From Deltaproteobacteria bacterium (GTDB lineage: Bacteria > Desulfobacterota > JAENJC01), in contig JAUSKU010000089.1 in the NCBI GenBank assembly GCA_030646755.1, forward strand, positions 1-64,000: a DNA stretch of 64,000 nt, given 5' to 3'. Positions 1-9,591 of this stretch are shown piece by piece. The notes below the pieces were generated by a model. It did no database searches. It was not told the DNA's origin and saw nothing but the letters and a program-made list of their open reading frames with translations. Both the position numbers and the translations under genes were made by a program. Each line of letters begins with the position of its first letter. The stretch's first letter is position 1.

Positions 1-37
1 TTACAAGAACTGCACTTAGGACACTTTTTTTGTTCAT
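1..37 (-). CDS. 5' end of a minus-strand CDS leaving the window (MNKKSVLSAVLV...)
   Basis: ATG at 37 preceded on the minus strand by AAGGGGGTGAAT (strong SD-like sequence); only about 12 codons visible. Confidence 0.3.
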   Translation of the reverse strand, partial: MNKKSVLSAVLV

Positions 38-261
38 ATTCACCCCCTTAATTTGTCAGACAAGTATAATAGGGGTGAATGTACAATAACTAAGCCTGTT
101 TGGGAAGCTTAACAGACCCACTAAACTGTTACGCTACCTAAATTTAACGATTGTGAATCCAGAATCGTTTATGAACCTCAGAATATCCATGCCGTTGTAA
201 TTTGCCGTAAATCCATACCGCTTGCTGTTTAAAGAAGCAAAGAAATGAGGATGGACTGAAA

Positions 262-1503
262 ATGCTGGACGTAAAACAACTGCCCTTTATAGCCTTACTG
301 TGTTTGTCACTTTTCCCACAATCCGCCTTTGCCTCCGGCTTTAAGATAGAGACCCAAGGAAGCAAGGCAACAGGCATGGGGACGGCATTTGTCGCAGTAG
401 CTGATGACCCTTCGGCGATAGCGTATAATCCAGCAGGGTTGACGCAGTTGGAGGGAACCAACATTTACCTCGGAACCACCGCCATCATTCCGACCATAAA
501 GTATGAAAGCCCTGCCGGGGCCTCGGATGAAACAGCTTATCAGGTTTTCTACCCGCCGCACCTTTATATCGCATCCAAGCCAGCGGAAAGGTTAAGCATC
601 GGCTTGGGGATATTCTCTCCATTCGGTCTTGAGACGAAGTGGAGCAAGACCGGCCCTGTCTGGTATGCTGCAACGGAAAGCGCGATTGAGACCATAAACA
701 TAAACCCCACCGTTGCCTATTGGATTTCCCCCACGCTTTCAATCGGCGCCGGAATAGACTATATGAAGTCAAAGGTGGTTATGGAAAACATGGTCAATCA
801 ATCCCTTGTGGGTGGGAGCGACGGAGAGCTAAGCTGCAAAGCTGACGGCGACGGGTGGGGCTATAACGCTGGACTTCTATACGCGCCAGGCAAGTCGCTT
901 AACGTCGGCATCGCCTATCGCAGCAGGATAAAGGTTGATTACAAAGGAGACGCTACATTCAGCAACATCGCCCCTGCAATACAGCCGCTCTTTGGCGGCT
1001 CAAGCTACGAGACGGATTCTTCGACAGGCCTGACCTTCCCGGATATATTGAACTTCGGGATTTCCTACAAGCAAGGCGAAAAACTGACCATTGCCGTGGA
1101 AGCAGAGCGTACAGGATGGTCGAGCTACGACAAGGTTGATGTAGACCTTAAAAACGAGGTTCCAGCCGCAGGGTTCACGGACAGCACGACAAAGAAGGAC
1201 TGGCGGGACACATGGGCTTATAAAGTCGGCATCGAATATTTGTTAAACGAAACGATTGCCCTAAGAGGCGGGTATATGTACGACCATACCCCTGAGCCTG
1301 AAAGCACCTTCGATCCGAGAGTGCCGGATTCAGACCAGCAGGACGTGAGCATCGGTTTCGGCTATAAGTTAGACAAGATCACCATTGACGCCGCATACGT
1401 GGCGGCCTTTTACAAAGACAGGGATGTCAACAACAGCATCCTGAGCGGCACATACAAGGGCTTTGCCCATTTTGTCGGGTTGAGCGTGGGGTGGAGGTTT
1501 TAA
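262..1503 (+). CDS. OmpP1/FadL/TodX family outer membrane transport protein
   Basis: Signal peptide, 'SGFKIETQGSKATGMGTAFVAVADDPSAIAYNPAGLTQL' FadL-family N-terminus, C-terminal aromatic residue (GWRF). Confidence 0.9.
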   Translation: MLDVKQLPFIALLCLSLFPQSAFASGFKIETQGSKATGMGTAFVAVADDPSAIAYNPAGLTQLEGTNIYLGTTAIIPTIKYESPAGASDETAYQVFYPPHLYIASKPAERLSIGLGIFSPFGLETKWSKTGPVWYAATESAIETININPTVAYWISPTLSIGAGIDYMKSKVVMENMVNQSLVGGSDGELSCKADGDGWGYNAGLLYAPGKSLNVGIAYRSRIKVDYKGDATFSNIAPAIQPLFGGSSYETDSSTGLTFPDILNFGISYKQGEKLTIAVEAERTGWSSYDKVDVDLKNEVPAAGFTDSTTKKDWRDTWAYKVGIEYLLNETIALRGGYMYDHTPEPESTFDPRVPDSDQQDVSIGFGYKLDKITIDAAYVAAFYKDRDVNNSILSGTYKGFAHFVGLSVGWRF

Positions 1504-1563
1504 TGTTGAATCGTGACGGCAACTAATCGGGGACGGGTTCTTATTTCTCCCTTGGAGTAATTG

Positions 1564-1956
1564 CTATGCTTTTTTGTTGAACAGTCCTTGTATAAACTTT
1601 TCAGCTTCTACTCTGTCTTTTTCAATATCCTCTGTCATAAGCTCCGAAGGAACAACCATTGGATATCTCTCAGTATAATAATATCCAGAAACACGTTCAC
1701 AGAGTTCCCGGAATTCTTCAAGTCCTGCATCAAACTCAACAGCAAAATCCAGGAGGGTATCGAGTTCGTGAATCTTGCGTAATTTCCAGCCTTTTCCCAA
1801 AAGGAAAGCCTTTAAGTATTTCTCAAGAGATTGCTGGAGAAAGAACGCGGCACCATCAGGGTCACCGTCCTTCAATAGGACGGCCATTCTATGCCAATCC
1901 TTTTTTGCGACATTTATCCAATCATCGGGATAAATTGAACCCTTGTCTTCTGTCAT
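1564..1956 (-). CDS. HEPN domain protein (partner of adjacent MNT nucleotidyltransferase)
   Basis: 'DGAAFFLQQSLEKYLKAFLL' HEPN signature; overlaps upstream MNT gene by 4 nt. Confidence 0.85.
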   Translation of the reverse strand: MTEDKGSIYPDDWINVAKKDWHRMAVLLKDGDPDGAAFFLQQSLEKYLKAFLLGKGWKLRKIHELDTLLDFAVEFDAGLEEFRELCERVSGYYYTERYPMVVPSELMTEDIEKDRVEAEKFIQGLFNKKA

Positions 1957-2255
1957 GCTTTAATCCCCGTTTCAAGGATTTCATTAATAAACTGGTCCCC
2001 ATGCCTTACCCGTTCCTCAATCTCTTTCGGAGTGAGGACAATGGGTGAAAGAGGGACTCCTCTTTTCAAATCCCTTAGAAGACGCCTGACTGTTGCCTGT
2101 CTTTCAAAAAAACGTTCCTTGACATCAGAGATTATAAGCAAATCTATATCGCTGTCCTCTCCCGCCGTACCTTTGGCATGTGAACCAAAGAGGATAACCT
2201 CTATTGCACCATACCCCTCTTTTAATCTTTGTGTGATGGCCTTTAAATCAATCAT
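1953..2255 (-). CDS. MNT-type nucleotidyltransferase domain protein
   Basis: 'LFGSHAKGTAGEDSDIDLLII' GSxxxG...DxD nucleotidyltransferase motif. Confidence 0.88.
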   Translation of the reverse strand: MIDLKAITQRLKEGYGAIEVILFGSHAKGTAGEDSDIDLLIISDVKERFFERQATVRRLLRDLKRGVPLSPIVLTPKEIEERVRHGDQFINEILETGIKA

Positions 2256-2402
2256 GTTTTTATCTTACGTTGACTGGTATGTAATGTCAATCTCATATGG
2301 GTATCGTAGCATGGGAAAGGGGGCAGCTGTTTTATCAGCGATGGGTATTGATTTATAATGCGTGGCTTGTTAGAATGTATAAAATCTTGCATTGAATGAA
2401 TT

Positions 2403-5078
2403 ATGATAAATACAGAGCGAATAAGGCAGACCCTGAATGCCATTAAAGAATCCCCGGATCAGCCAACCTTGAGTTCGTCCCTTCTTGATATCTTAAGAGA
2501 GCTCCCCCGGAAAACCGAATATATCGATCTGTTTGAGCAGTGCCTGTATCTGATGAATAAGATAGAGGATCCCTCTGTTCGCAGGAATACCCTCCTTGAT
2601 TTTGTAAAAGATATCCCCCGGTCAGGTTCTTTCAACCCATTGTATAAAGCGGCTATGGAGTCTCTCATCATTGCTGCTGATGCCTTACGTGAGGGCCAGC
2701 ACAGGATAAACGAGCTCCTCAGGATTGCCCATGCCCTCCCAAAAACAGAGGAGTTTGCCGATCTTCGCCTCCTTGCATGGAGGCTGGCCCTGAACCTCCC
2801 GGATAAGCCCCGCTATAAGAAACCGTCTCTTGACAGCATAGCCAGGGAGCTGCCAAAGGCCTGCGATTATTCTTTTTACAGAAGATATACGCTCCTTGGG
2901 GTCGCCGGTGAGCTTCCGAAGGAGGGGGTCTTCCTCAATCTTTACAAGGAAGCCGTCTCTCTTGCAACCGATGCTACTGCGGTCATTGAAGAGCCTTATT
3001 CCAGGAAGTATATCCTTCTCTTTATTGCCAATGAGCTTAGAAAGAGTGGAGAATTTCCTGATATTTACAGGCGGGCGTTAACAGAGGCGTATAAGGCTGT
3101 ATTAGCCATAAAAGACCCGTTCGCCAGAGAACATGCATTGTTTGAGATCATCAGGGAGCTTCCGAAGAGCCGGGAATTTTCTGAACTCCTTATGGATGTG
3201 GTTGATCAGGCCCTGAACTTCTTTACCGTCAGAAAGTGGATGGAGGATATAGAGGCCACAGATGTTGTCGATTATATCCTTTCAGCCGAGGAGCCAGGGA
3301 TCAAGGAGTCAAAAAAAAGAAGGTTCTCCAGGGAGAAATACTCGGATATATTATCTGCCGAGATAGATAAATTCGGAGGCCAATTAAACGATATCCGTTT
3401 CATAGAAACGTTGAGGCCATACACCCATATCTGGATACAGCCAAAAAGATTGAGGGACTCGGTAAGGAAGGTGGTGGCCCATCTGGAATCTTTGCAGGAG
3501 AAGTTTCACGGGAGGGAGATAGAGAGGCCGATATTTTTAAAGGAGGTACACCCTGGTGGGACAGGCATCTTGTCTGTTTCTCACAGGCTGAAAGCTTCTG
3601 CCACTCCTGTTATGAGCAATTGCATATCAATAGACATAGGCGCCACAAATACCGTTATCATGAGGAAGAAGGGGGATGAGCAGCCGGAGTTTATAGTCTT
3701 ACCCTCTGTAGCCAAAAAATATGATTCGGTTTATGTAATACCTACAATCCTTAGTTCAGAGACAAACAGTATAGGGGCCGAAGTTGTCGAGGTAAACCCT
3801 CTAATAAATATCAAACAGATGCTTCTTGAAAGGAACCCGAAGGGAAGGGTTCATATGGAAAGGTTTTTCCGAACCCTTTACCAGCACCTGAAAAAAGCTA
3901 CTGTGAGCGGAGGGTGGTTTTCGATAGCCTCAAGGAATATGGCGGATATCATCTATATTACAGTTCCTGTGGGGTTCCAGTATTATAAAAAAGCGATGAG
4001 AGAGATAGCGGAGAAGACTATCCGTGGAGTTGATATCGAATTTATTGAAGAACCCCTTGCTGCTGCAATAGGTTATCAGGTTGTTGAAAAGAGGGACAAG
4101 GTAATACTGATTATTGACTTTGGAGGGAGCACCCTGAACTCCATGATAGTCAGGGTAAATATCGGCGAGGCTCACGTAGTGGCCAAGCCTGAGCGGGCAC
4201 AGATGCTGGGAGGTCATGACATAGACCAATGGCTTGCGGAACACCTGGCAAAAAAAGCCGGACTGCCAGTGGAAACGGGCACATCGTACAGGTTTTTGGC
4301 ACTTGCTGAGGGGATCAAGATCGATCTTTCCAAAAGGAAGGAGGTTCCATTTGAATTAGAAGGTGGTTATATTGGCAATATAACTCGAGAGGAACTGGAA
4401 GAGCTCCTCGAACAGCATGAGTTTTATAAGATCGTAGACCGTAATATTTCCAATCTGCTAAGAAAGGGTGAAAAGGTTGGGCTGAAAAAAGACAAGATAG
4501 AGGCGGTTCTTATTACCGGCGGATCGTCCCAGATTCCATCTTTCAGGGAGAAGATAGAACATATATTCCCTGAACTCAGGAGGCAGAACCTTATTTATGA
4601 TCACAGCCCTCTTTCTGCTGTAGCCATTGGGTCTGCCATTTATGGGACGAAAGCGGTCACCGACAGGCATCTCAGTATGGCTTATGCCGTCCGTTACGTG
4701 ACTGATGATAAAGATGCCCCTTATTCATACAGCATCGTCCTTGAGAAAGGGGAGTCTCTGCCGATTGAAAAGAGCTTCAAGATAAGACCGGCGCGTAAGC
4801 TGGGTATTCAGAACGAGTTATCCCTTGAACTGTTCGAGGTCCCTGAAAGGATTATAGTCAGGAGATGGGTAGCAGAATCAGGGATTGAATTTATAGCACA
4901 GGATATCCAACACGGCAGGGATATTACATTAACGGGATTAAAGACAGTAACGCTGCCTTTTGAGGAAGGCGGGGACAGCAATCTCGACATACAACTCTAT
5001 GTCAATGAAACAGGACAGCTATCTTTGAAATATGGGGATCAAGACAGGGTTATTGAAACAGGAGTAAGGCTTCAGTAA
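2403..5078 (+). CDS. Hsp70/actin-like ATPase with N-terminal alpha-helical repeat region
   Basis: ATPase motifs 'ISIDIGATNTVI', 'IEEPLAAAIGYQ', 'ILIIDFGGSTLN', 'VLITGGSSQIPSF'; about 7 N-terminal repeats with 'xELPKxxEFxxLY' core. Confidence 0.8.
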   Translation: MINTERIRQTLNAIKESPDQPTLSSSLLDILRELPRKTEYIDLFEQCLYLMNKIEDPSVRRNTLLDFVKDIPRSGSFNPLYKAAMESLIIAADALREGQHRINELLRIAHALPKTEEFADLRLLAWRLALNLPDKPRYKKPSLDSIARELPKACDYSFYRRYTLLGVAGELPKEGVFLNLYKEAVSLATDATAVIEEPYSRKYILLFIANELRKSGEFPDIYRRALTEAYKAVLAIKDPFAREHALFEIIRELPKSREFSELLMDVVDQALNFFTVRKWMEDIEATDVVDYILSAEEPGIKESKKRRFSREKYSDILSAEIDKFGGQLNDIRFIETLRPYTHIWIQPKRLRDSVRKVVAHLESLQEKFHGREIERPIFLKEVHPGGTGILSVSHRLKASATPVMSNCISIDIGATNTVIMRKKGDEQPEFIVLPSVAKKYDSVYVIPTILSSETNSIGAEVVEVNPLINIKQMLLERNPKGRVHMERFFRTLYQHLKKATVSGGWFSIASRNMADIIYITVPVGFQYYKKAMREIAEKTIRGVDIEFIEEPLAAAIGYQVVEKRDKVILIIDFGGSTLNSMIVRVNIGEAHVVAKPERAQMLGGHDIDQWLAEHLAKKAGLPVETGTSYRFLALAEGIKIDLSKRKEVPFELEGGYIGNITREELEELLEQHEFYKIVDRNISNLLRKGEKVGLKKDKIEAVLITGGSSQIPSFREKIEHIFPELRRQNLIYDHSPLSAVAIGSAIYGTKAVTDRHLSMAYAVRYVTDDKDAPYSYSIVLEKGESLPIEKSFKIRPARKLGIQNELSLELFEVPERIIVRRWVAESGIEFIAQDIQHGRDITLTGLKTVTLPFEEGGDSNLDIQLYVNETGQLSLKYGDQDRVIETGVRLQ

Positions 5079-5087
5079 TAAAAAGGG

Positions 5088-7724
5088 TTAAACTGCCGGA
5101 TGTGCCGGTGACGCAACAGGGAGCTTTATAGTAAATGTTGCGCCGATTCCTGCCGTGCTCTTTACATCTATCCTCCCGTTATGCAGCTCTATTATCCCCC
5201 TGCTTACCGAGAGACCAAGACCCGTTCCCTCTCCAACGTCCTTTGTAGTAAAGAACGGATCGAATATCTTGGGGAAGATATCTTCCGGGATGCCAGGGCC
5301 GGTATCTGAAATGTCTATAAGGCACCACCCTTCCTTCTGCCTTGTCTGAACGGTTATCTGTCCCTTCTCCTTTGTTGCCTGAACAGCATTTAAAAGTATG
5401 TTGGTTAAAACCTGTGATATTTTGTGCTTATCTAGCAGCAGCTTTGGAAGGTGTGGGGAGAGTTTCTTTTTAAAACTTATCCCGTTCTTGGAAAAGGTGC
5501 AGTTCATAAGGAAGAAGACATCCTCTACCAGACTGTTTACATCCACATAGGTGAATTCCGGTTCGTGCTGCTGAGAAAAGTCAAGGAGCTGGCTGACGAT
5601 CTTCTTGACCCTGTGTATGCCGTCTTCCATGGCCCTGTAGTACTCTTCCTCCCTTTCCGCTGAGAATTCGTTTTTCCTGAGATTGTAAAGGCAGTTCAAT
5701 ATCCCGCCGAGAGGATTGTTTACTTCATGAGCAACCCCTGCTGCGAGCTGCCCGATGGCTGACATCTTTTCCGTATCTGCTACCTGCTTTTCCAGCATCT
5801 TCTGATCTGTTATATCCTTAGCTATGCCCAATACCTCTGTTATCTCACCTTTGTTTCCCCTGATAGCTGAAATGCTTAATATGGCATACCTCGGGTCACC
5901 TTTTTTGCTTATAACCTCCACTCCATAGGTCTGTTTTATTCCATCCTTTACGGTCTTTTTAAACCTCTCACCCTTATGGACCTTTGAAAAGACAGTCAGG
6001 AAGGATTTACCGAGCAGTTCATCCTTAGTGTACCCCCACTCCTCAATTTTTTTGTTAACATAAGTAACTATCCCCTCAGGGTTTAGCGTATAGATAACGT
6101 CGTTGGCTGTTTCAAGAAGATTCTCAAGGTAATCCTTGGTCTCTTTCAACTCCCTTGTCCTGTCCTGCACCTTCTGCTCCAGGATTTCGTGGTATTCCTT
6201 CAGTTGCTTCTCCAGCTTTTTTCTATCTGTAATATCTCTTACGAATGCCCTGGTCCTGATAAATTTGCCTGTTGTAGTATGATAAAGTGCAGTAGCTCTA
6301 ATCTCTACATCTATCCTTCTGCCGTCCTTTGTAATAAATTGCCCCTCAATAGTGCTGACACCTTTATCTCTCGCTTTTGTAATGTGACTTATAACATTAT
6401 CTTTGAACTCATCGGACATTATTTCTTCTATCTTCATCTGCCTCATTTCATCAAGGGTGTACCCAAGTATGTCGAGTTCCGTTTTATTTACACCTACAAA
6501 GAACCTGTTGGAATCAACAGAGTGAATCATCTCAGGTGAGTTTTCTATAAGGTCTTTATATTTTTCTTCAGATGTCTCAAGCTCATTTGTCCTGTTTTCG
6601 AGTTTGGAGTAAGTCTCTTGAAGCTTCCCTGCCATACTATTAAATTCATCTGCCAGCTTTTCTATCTCGTCATTGGTATTTATGCTTAGGCGATAGTCAA
6701 GGTCTCCCTGCCCGATGCGCCCAACTCCTTCATATAGCTGATTGATAGGTCTGACAATCTTCCTGGCTGCATAAGTTCCGGCTATAGACAGCAGGATTAT
6801 AAGCGCAGAGCCGAATATAGATATCCGGATGACGAGAGAATAAATGGGCGCATATGTCTCATCAGGGCTTTGTCTTATGAAGATGTGCCATGTATATCCA
6901 TCAAACCAACCGTTATCAGGATTCAAAGTAGATTTAACAGGGGCAAAGCCGATAATGGAGTTTTCCCCACCATGGGCATCATCTTTTGCTATTCCCCATC
7001 CTGGTGTTGTACTTTTTATTATGTTGACGAGGCCGGGGTTTATCTGGTGGCTGCGGGGTGGGAAGATTGGGCACATGATTATTGTGCCTGAGGAATCTAC
7101 AAGGTTTGCGTGGCCTGTCTGTTCAATCCTTACATTGGTAATGACCTCAAGGAGGTTGTCGATATTATATGTTATTACTACTACACCCATAGCCTTTACA
7201 TTATCCATGACAGGCGTAGCTATGCTTATAAGATGCAGATCAGATGCCTTATCAAGCTCTAAATTCCCAACATACACCTTCCCTCTGCCGTCATTGAACG
7301 ATTCGATAAACCACTTTTCGTTGCTGTAGTTTCTTTTTGATATCGTTCCAACGCCGGTAATATAGACACCTTTTGCATCAACTACGGTAAGGCTGTAGAT
7401 CTCCTTTTCGTTATAGTTTACAAGTTTTTTGAGATAATCATCCAGTTCTTCGTTCTTGAGACTGGTATGAAAAACGGCCCGTCTGATATCAGGTGTAACA
7501 GCAAGGCGTTGTACATCGGCAACCTCTTTTTTAATTATCAGATCGATCTTGTCTGCTGTCTCTTTTGCTATCTCCTGGAAACTTGTGCCTATAGAGTTCC
7601 TGCGAGTAGTTGTCCCGTCCCTATATGTAAGAAAGAGGCCAACCATAAGTGGGAGGATACTTACAATAAGGATCGAGGTAATAACCCTTCTCTGTATCCC
7701 CATCTTTAGTATTTTATTTTTCAC
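5088..7724 (-). CDS. Membrane sensor histidine kinase (extracellular Cache-like, HAMP, two PAS, HisKA, HATPase)
   Basis: 'AAGVAHEVNNPLGGILN' H-box, 'DTGPGIPEDIFPKIFDPFFTTKDVGEGTGLGLSV' ATPase boxes, PAS 'EKYKDLIENSPEMIHSVD'. Confidence 0.92.
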   Translation of the reverse strand: MKNKILKMGIQRRVITSILIVSILPLMVGLFLTYRDGTTTRRNSIGTSFQEIAKETADKIDLIIKKEVADVQRLAVTPDIRRAVFHTSLKNEELDDYLKKLVNYNEKEIYSLTVVDAKGVYITGVGTISKRNYSNEKWFIESFNDGRGKVYVGNLELDKASDLHLISIATPVMDNVKAMGVVVITYNIDNLLEVITNVRIEQTGHANLVDSSGTIIMCPIFPPRSHQINPGLVNIIKSTTPGWGIAKDDAHGGENSIIGFAPVKSTLNPDNGWFDGYTWHIFIRQSPDETYAPIYSLVIRISIFGSALIILLSIAGTYAARKIVRPINQLYEGVGRIGQGDLDYRLSINTNDEIEKLADEFNSMAGKLQETYSKLENRTNELETSEEKYKDLIENSPEMIHSVDSNRFFVGVNKTELDILGYTLDEMRQMKIEEIMSDEFKDNVISHITKARDKGVSTIEGQFITKDGRRIDVEIRATALYHTTTGKFIRTRAFVRDITDRKKLEKQLKEYHEILEQKVQDRTRELKETKDYLENLLETANDVIYTLNPEGIVTYVNKKIEEWGYTKDELLGKSFLTVFSKVHKGERFKKTVKDGIKQTYGVEVISKKGDPRYAILSISAIRGNKGEITEVLGIAKDITDQKMLEKQVADTEKMSAIGQLAAGVAHEVNNPLGGILNCLYNLRKNEFSAEREEEYYRAMEDGIHRVKKIVSQLLDFSQQHEPEFTYVDVNSLVEDVFFLMNCTFSKNGISFKKKLSPHLPKLLLDKHKISQVLTNILLNAVQATKEKGQITVQTRQKEGWCLIDISDTGPGIPEDIFPKIFDPFFTTKDVGEGTGLGLSVSRGIIELHNGRIDVKSTAGIGATFTIKLPVASPAHPAV

Positions 7725-7745
7725 GATCTACCTCAACCCGCATCC

Positions 7746-9173
7746 TTATCTTCCGGAGTCCTGGCTCAACCCATGGTTTTTGCACTTCATCCAAAGGGTC
7801 TTTCTGGATAAACCAAGTTTTTCAGCAGCGAGCGTTTTATTCCCTTCCGTTGCCTCTAACGCCTTGATTATATATTCCTTTTCAAAACGCTCCATTGCCT
7901 CTGATAATAGTTCTGAATATTGTGACTTCTTCGAGGTTCCAAGAGCATCATTGTAATAGGCCAGGATATCTTCAGGCAGGTCTTTTGGCTGGATATATCT
8001 ATTATTCCCAAGTATAACAGCCCTTTCGATGGCGTGCGCCAACTCTCTGACATTCCCAGGGAAGGGGTAGTTAATCAATAGCTCTCTGGTCTCGGGTGAG
8101 ATACCTTCTATATCCCTATTGTTCTGTGAAGCAAACTTCTTTACAAAACTGTTAGCCAGAAGGATAATGTCTTCCTTCCTTTCCCTCAAGGGGGGGACAT
8201 GGATATGTACGACATTTAATCTGTAATAAAGATCCTCTCTAAAGGCGCTTCTCTGAACCTCCTTTTTCAGGTCCTTGTTGGTTGCGCATATGATCCTTAC
8301 ATCTATGCTTATGGTCTCCATGCCCCCCACCCTCTCAAACTGCCTTTCCTGGAGAACCCTAAGAAGCTTTACCTGAACGGTAGGTGATATCTCGCCAATT
8401 TCATCAAGGAACAGTGTTCCCCCATTGGCCAGTTCGAATCTGCCTTTTTTTTGTTTGACTGCCCCAGTAAAGGCCCCCTTTTCATGACCGAAAAGTTCTG
8501 TTTCCAAAAGGGTTTCCGGCAGGGCGGCACAGCTTACTTTGATAAAGGGTCTCTCTTTTCTGCTGCTGTGGTGGATGGCATTGGCGATGAGTTCCTTTCC
8601 TGTTCCGCTTTCACCCGAAATCAGGATTGTGGCCCCTGTTTCAGCCACCACCCTTATTTTGTCCATGACCTCCCGCATCTTGCTGTTGCTTCCGATGATT
8701 CCCTCAAAATGGCACAATTCATCTATCTTTTCTTTTAGCTGCCGGTTTTCGAATTCCAGCTCTCTAAACTCCAGCAAACGCCTGACTATAATCAAAAGTT
8801 CTTCCATGGAAAATGGTTTGGTCAGATAATCGTAAGCACCTTGTTTAATAGCCTCTACCGCAGTGTTGACCGAGCCGTAAGCTGTTATCATAATAACCTT
8901 AGTTTTTGGAGAATGCTCCATGACGGTTTTTAGTATCTCAAGGCCGTCTATTTCAGGCAGTCTGAGGTCTGTAATTAATACATCGTAGTCATCATCGAGA
9001 ATCAGATTCTTACCTTCTTTACCCGACCCCACCCCTTTTACTTCATACCCCTCTGCAAGAAGGGCGTCAATAATAGCTATCCTCACAAGAGGTTCATCAT
9101 CAATGATAAGGATTCTAGGTTTGTCTATCACACGCCCTCCATTATGTTTGCATATGGTTATGTGGCGGTACAT
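7746..9173 (-). CDS. Sigma-54-dependent response regulator, NtrC family
   Basis: REC domain, '[15 protein letters not shown]' Walker A, 'GAFTGA' motif, Fis-type HTH '[18 protein letters not shown]'. Confidence 0.95.
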   Translation of the reverse strand: MYRHITICKHNGGRVIDKPRILIIDDEPLVRIAIIDALLAEGYEVKGVGSGKEGKNLILDDDYDVLITDLRLPEIDGLEILKTVMEHSPKTKVIMITAYGSVNTAVEAIKQGAYDYLTKPFSMEELLIIVRRLLEFRELEFENRQLKEKIDELCHFEGIIGSNSKMREVMDKIRVVAETGATILISGESGTGKELIANAIHHSSRKERPFIKVSCAALPETLLETELFGHEKGAFTGAVKQKKGRFELANGGTLFLDEIGEISPTVQVKLLRVLQERQFERVGGMETISIDVRIICATNKDLKKEVQRSAFREDLYYRLNVVHIHVPPLRERKEDIILLANSFVKKFASQNNRDIEGISPETRELLINYPFPGNVRELAHAIERAVILGNNRYIQPKDLPEDILAYYNDALGTSKKSQYSELLSEAMERFEKEYIIKALEATEGNKTLAAEKLGLSRKTLWMKCKNHGLSQDSGR

Positions 9174-9309
9174 TGCCCTATGGTAACCAGCGAATTAACT
9201 AATTGTGTGGTGTTAGTTCAAGTTGCAATCGGTGTCATGGCTGCGATATCGTAACTATGAAAAATAGCACACGTTGCGTCTTATTATATAAGAAGTGATA
9301 TATAACATG

Positions 9310-9337
9310 CAATGCTTATCGTACAATGCTTATCGTA
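9310..9337. repeat. Tandem 14-bp direct repeat (caatgcttatcgta x2)
   Basis: Two perfect adjacent copies read directly. Confidence 0.8.
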
Positions 9338-9418
9338 CAAAAGGATGTTCTATCTTTTGGGCCTTTGGCCATTTCGTGATATGCTTGCTTAATAATTTCC
9401 TTGCTTGACAATTTTAAA

Positions 9419-9580
9419 CCGCTGGTCTATATAACAAGCGGGAATGATGGAGAAACAGTCTTCTTTGACGACGAAGACAAGGCGTTTTATCTAAAGACCC
9501 TCGGAGGCTATAGCAAAAAATGGGGTTTGGATATCTGGGCATACTGCCTTATGGCCAACCACATCCATATTGTCAATTAA
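9419..9580 (+). pseudogene. Truncated REP-associated tyrosine transposase (Y1_Tnp/RAYT) fragment
   Basis: Translation PLVYITSGNDGETVFFDDEDKAFYLKTLGGYSKKWGLDIWAYCLMANHIHIVN* matches the RAYT N-terminal half including the NHxH (HUH) motif; stops just upstream of guaA. Confidence 0.8.
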
Positions 9581-9591
9581 AGGGGTAAATA

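Noticed and set aside
144-464. 106-aa minus-strand ORF overlapping the start of the FadL-like gene
   Set aside because: Antisense to a well-supported CDS, no family signature.
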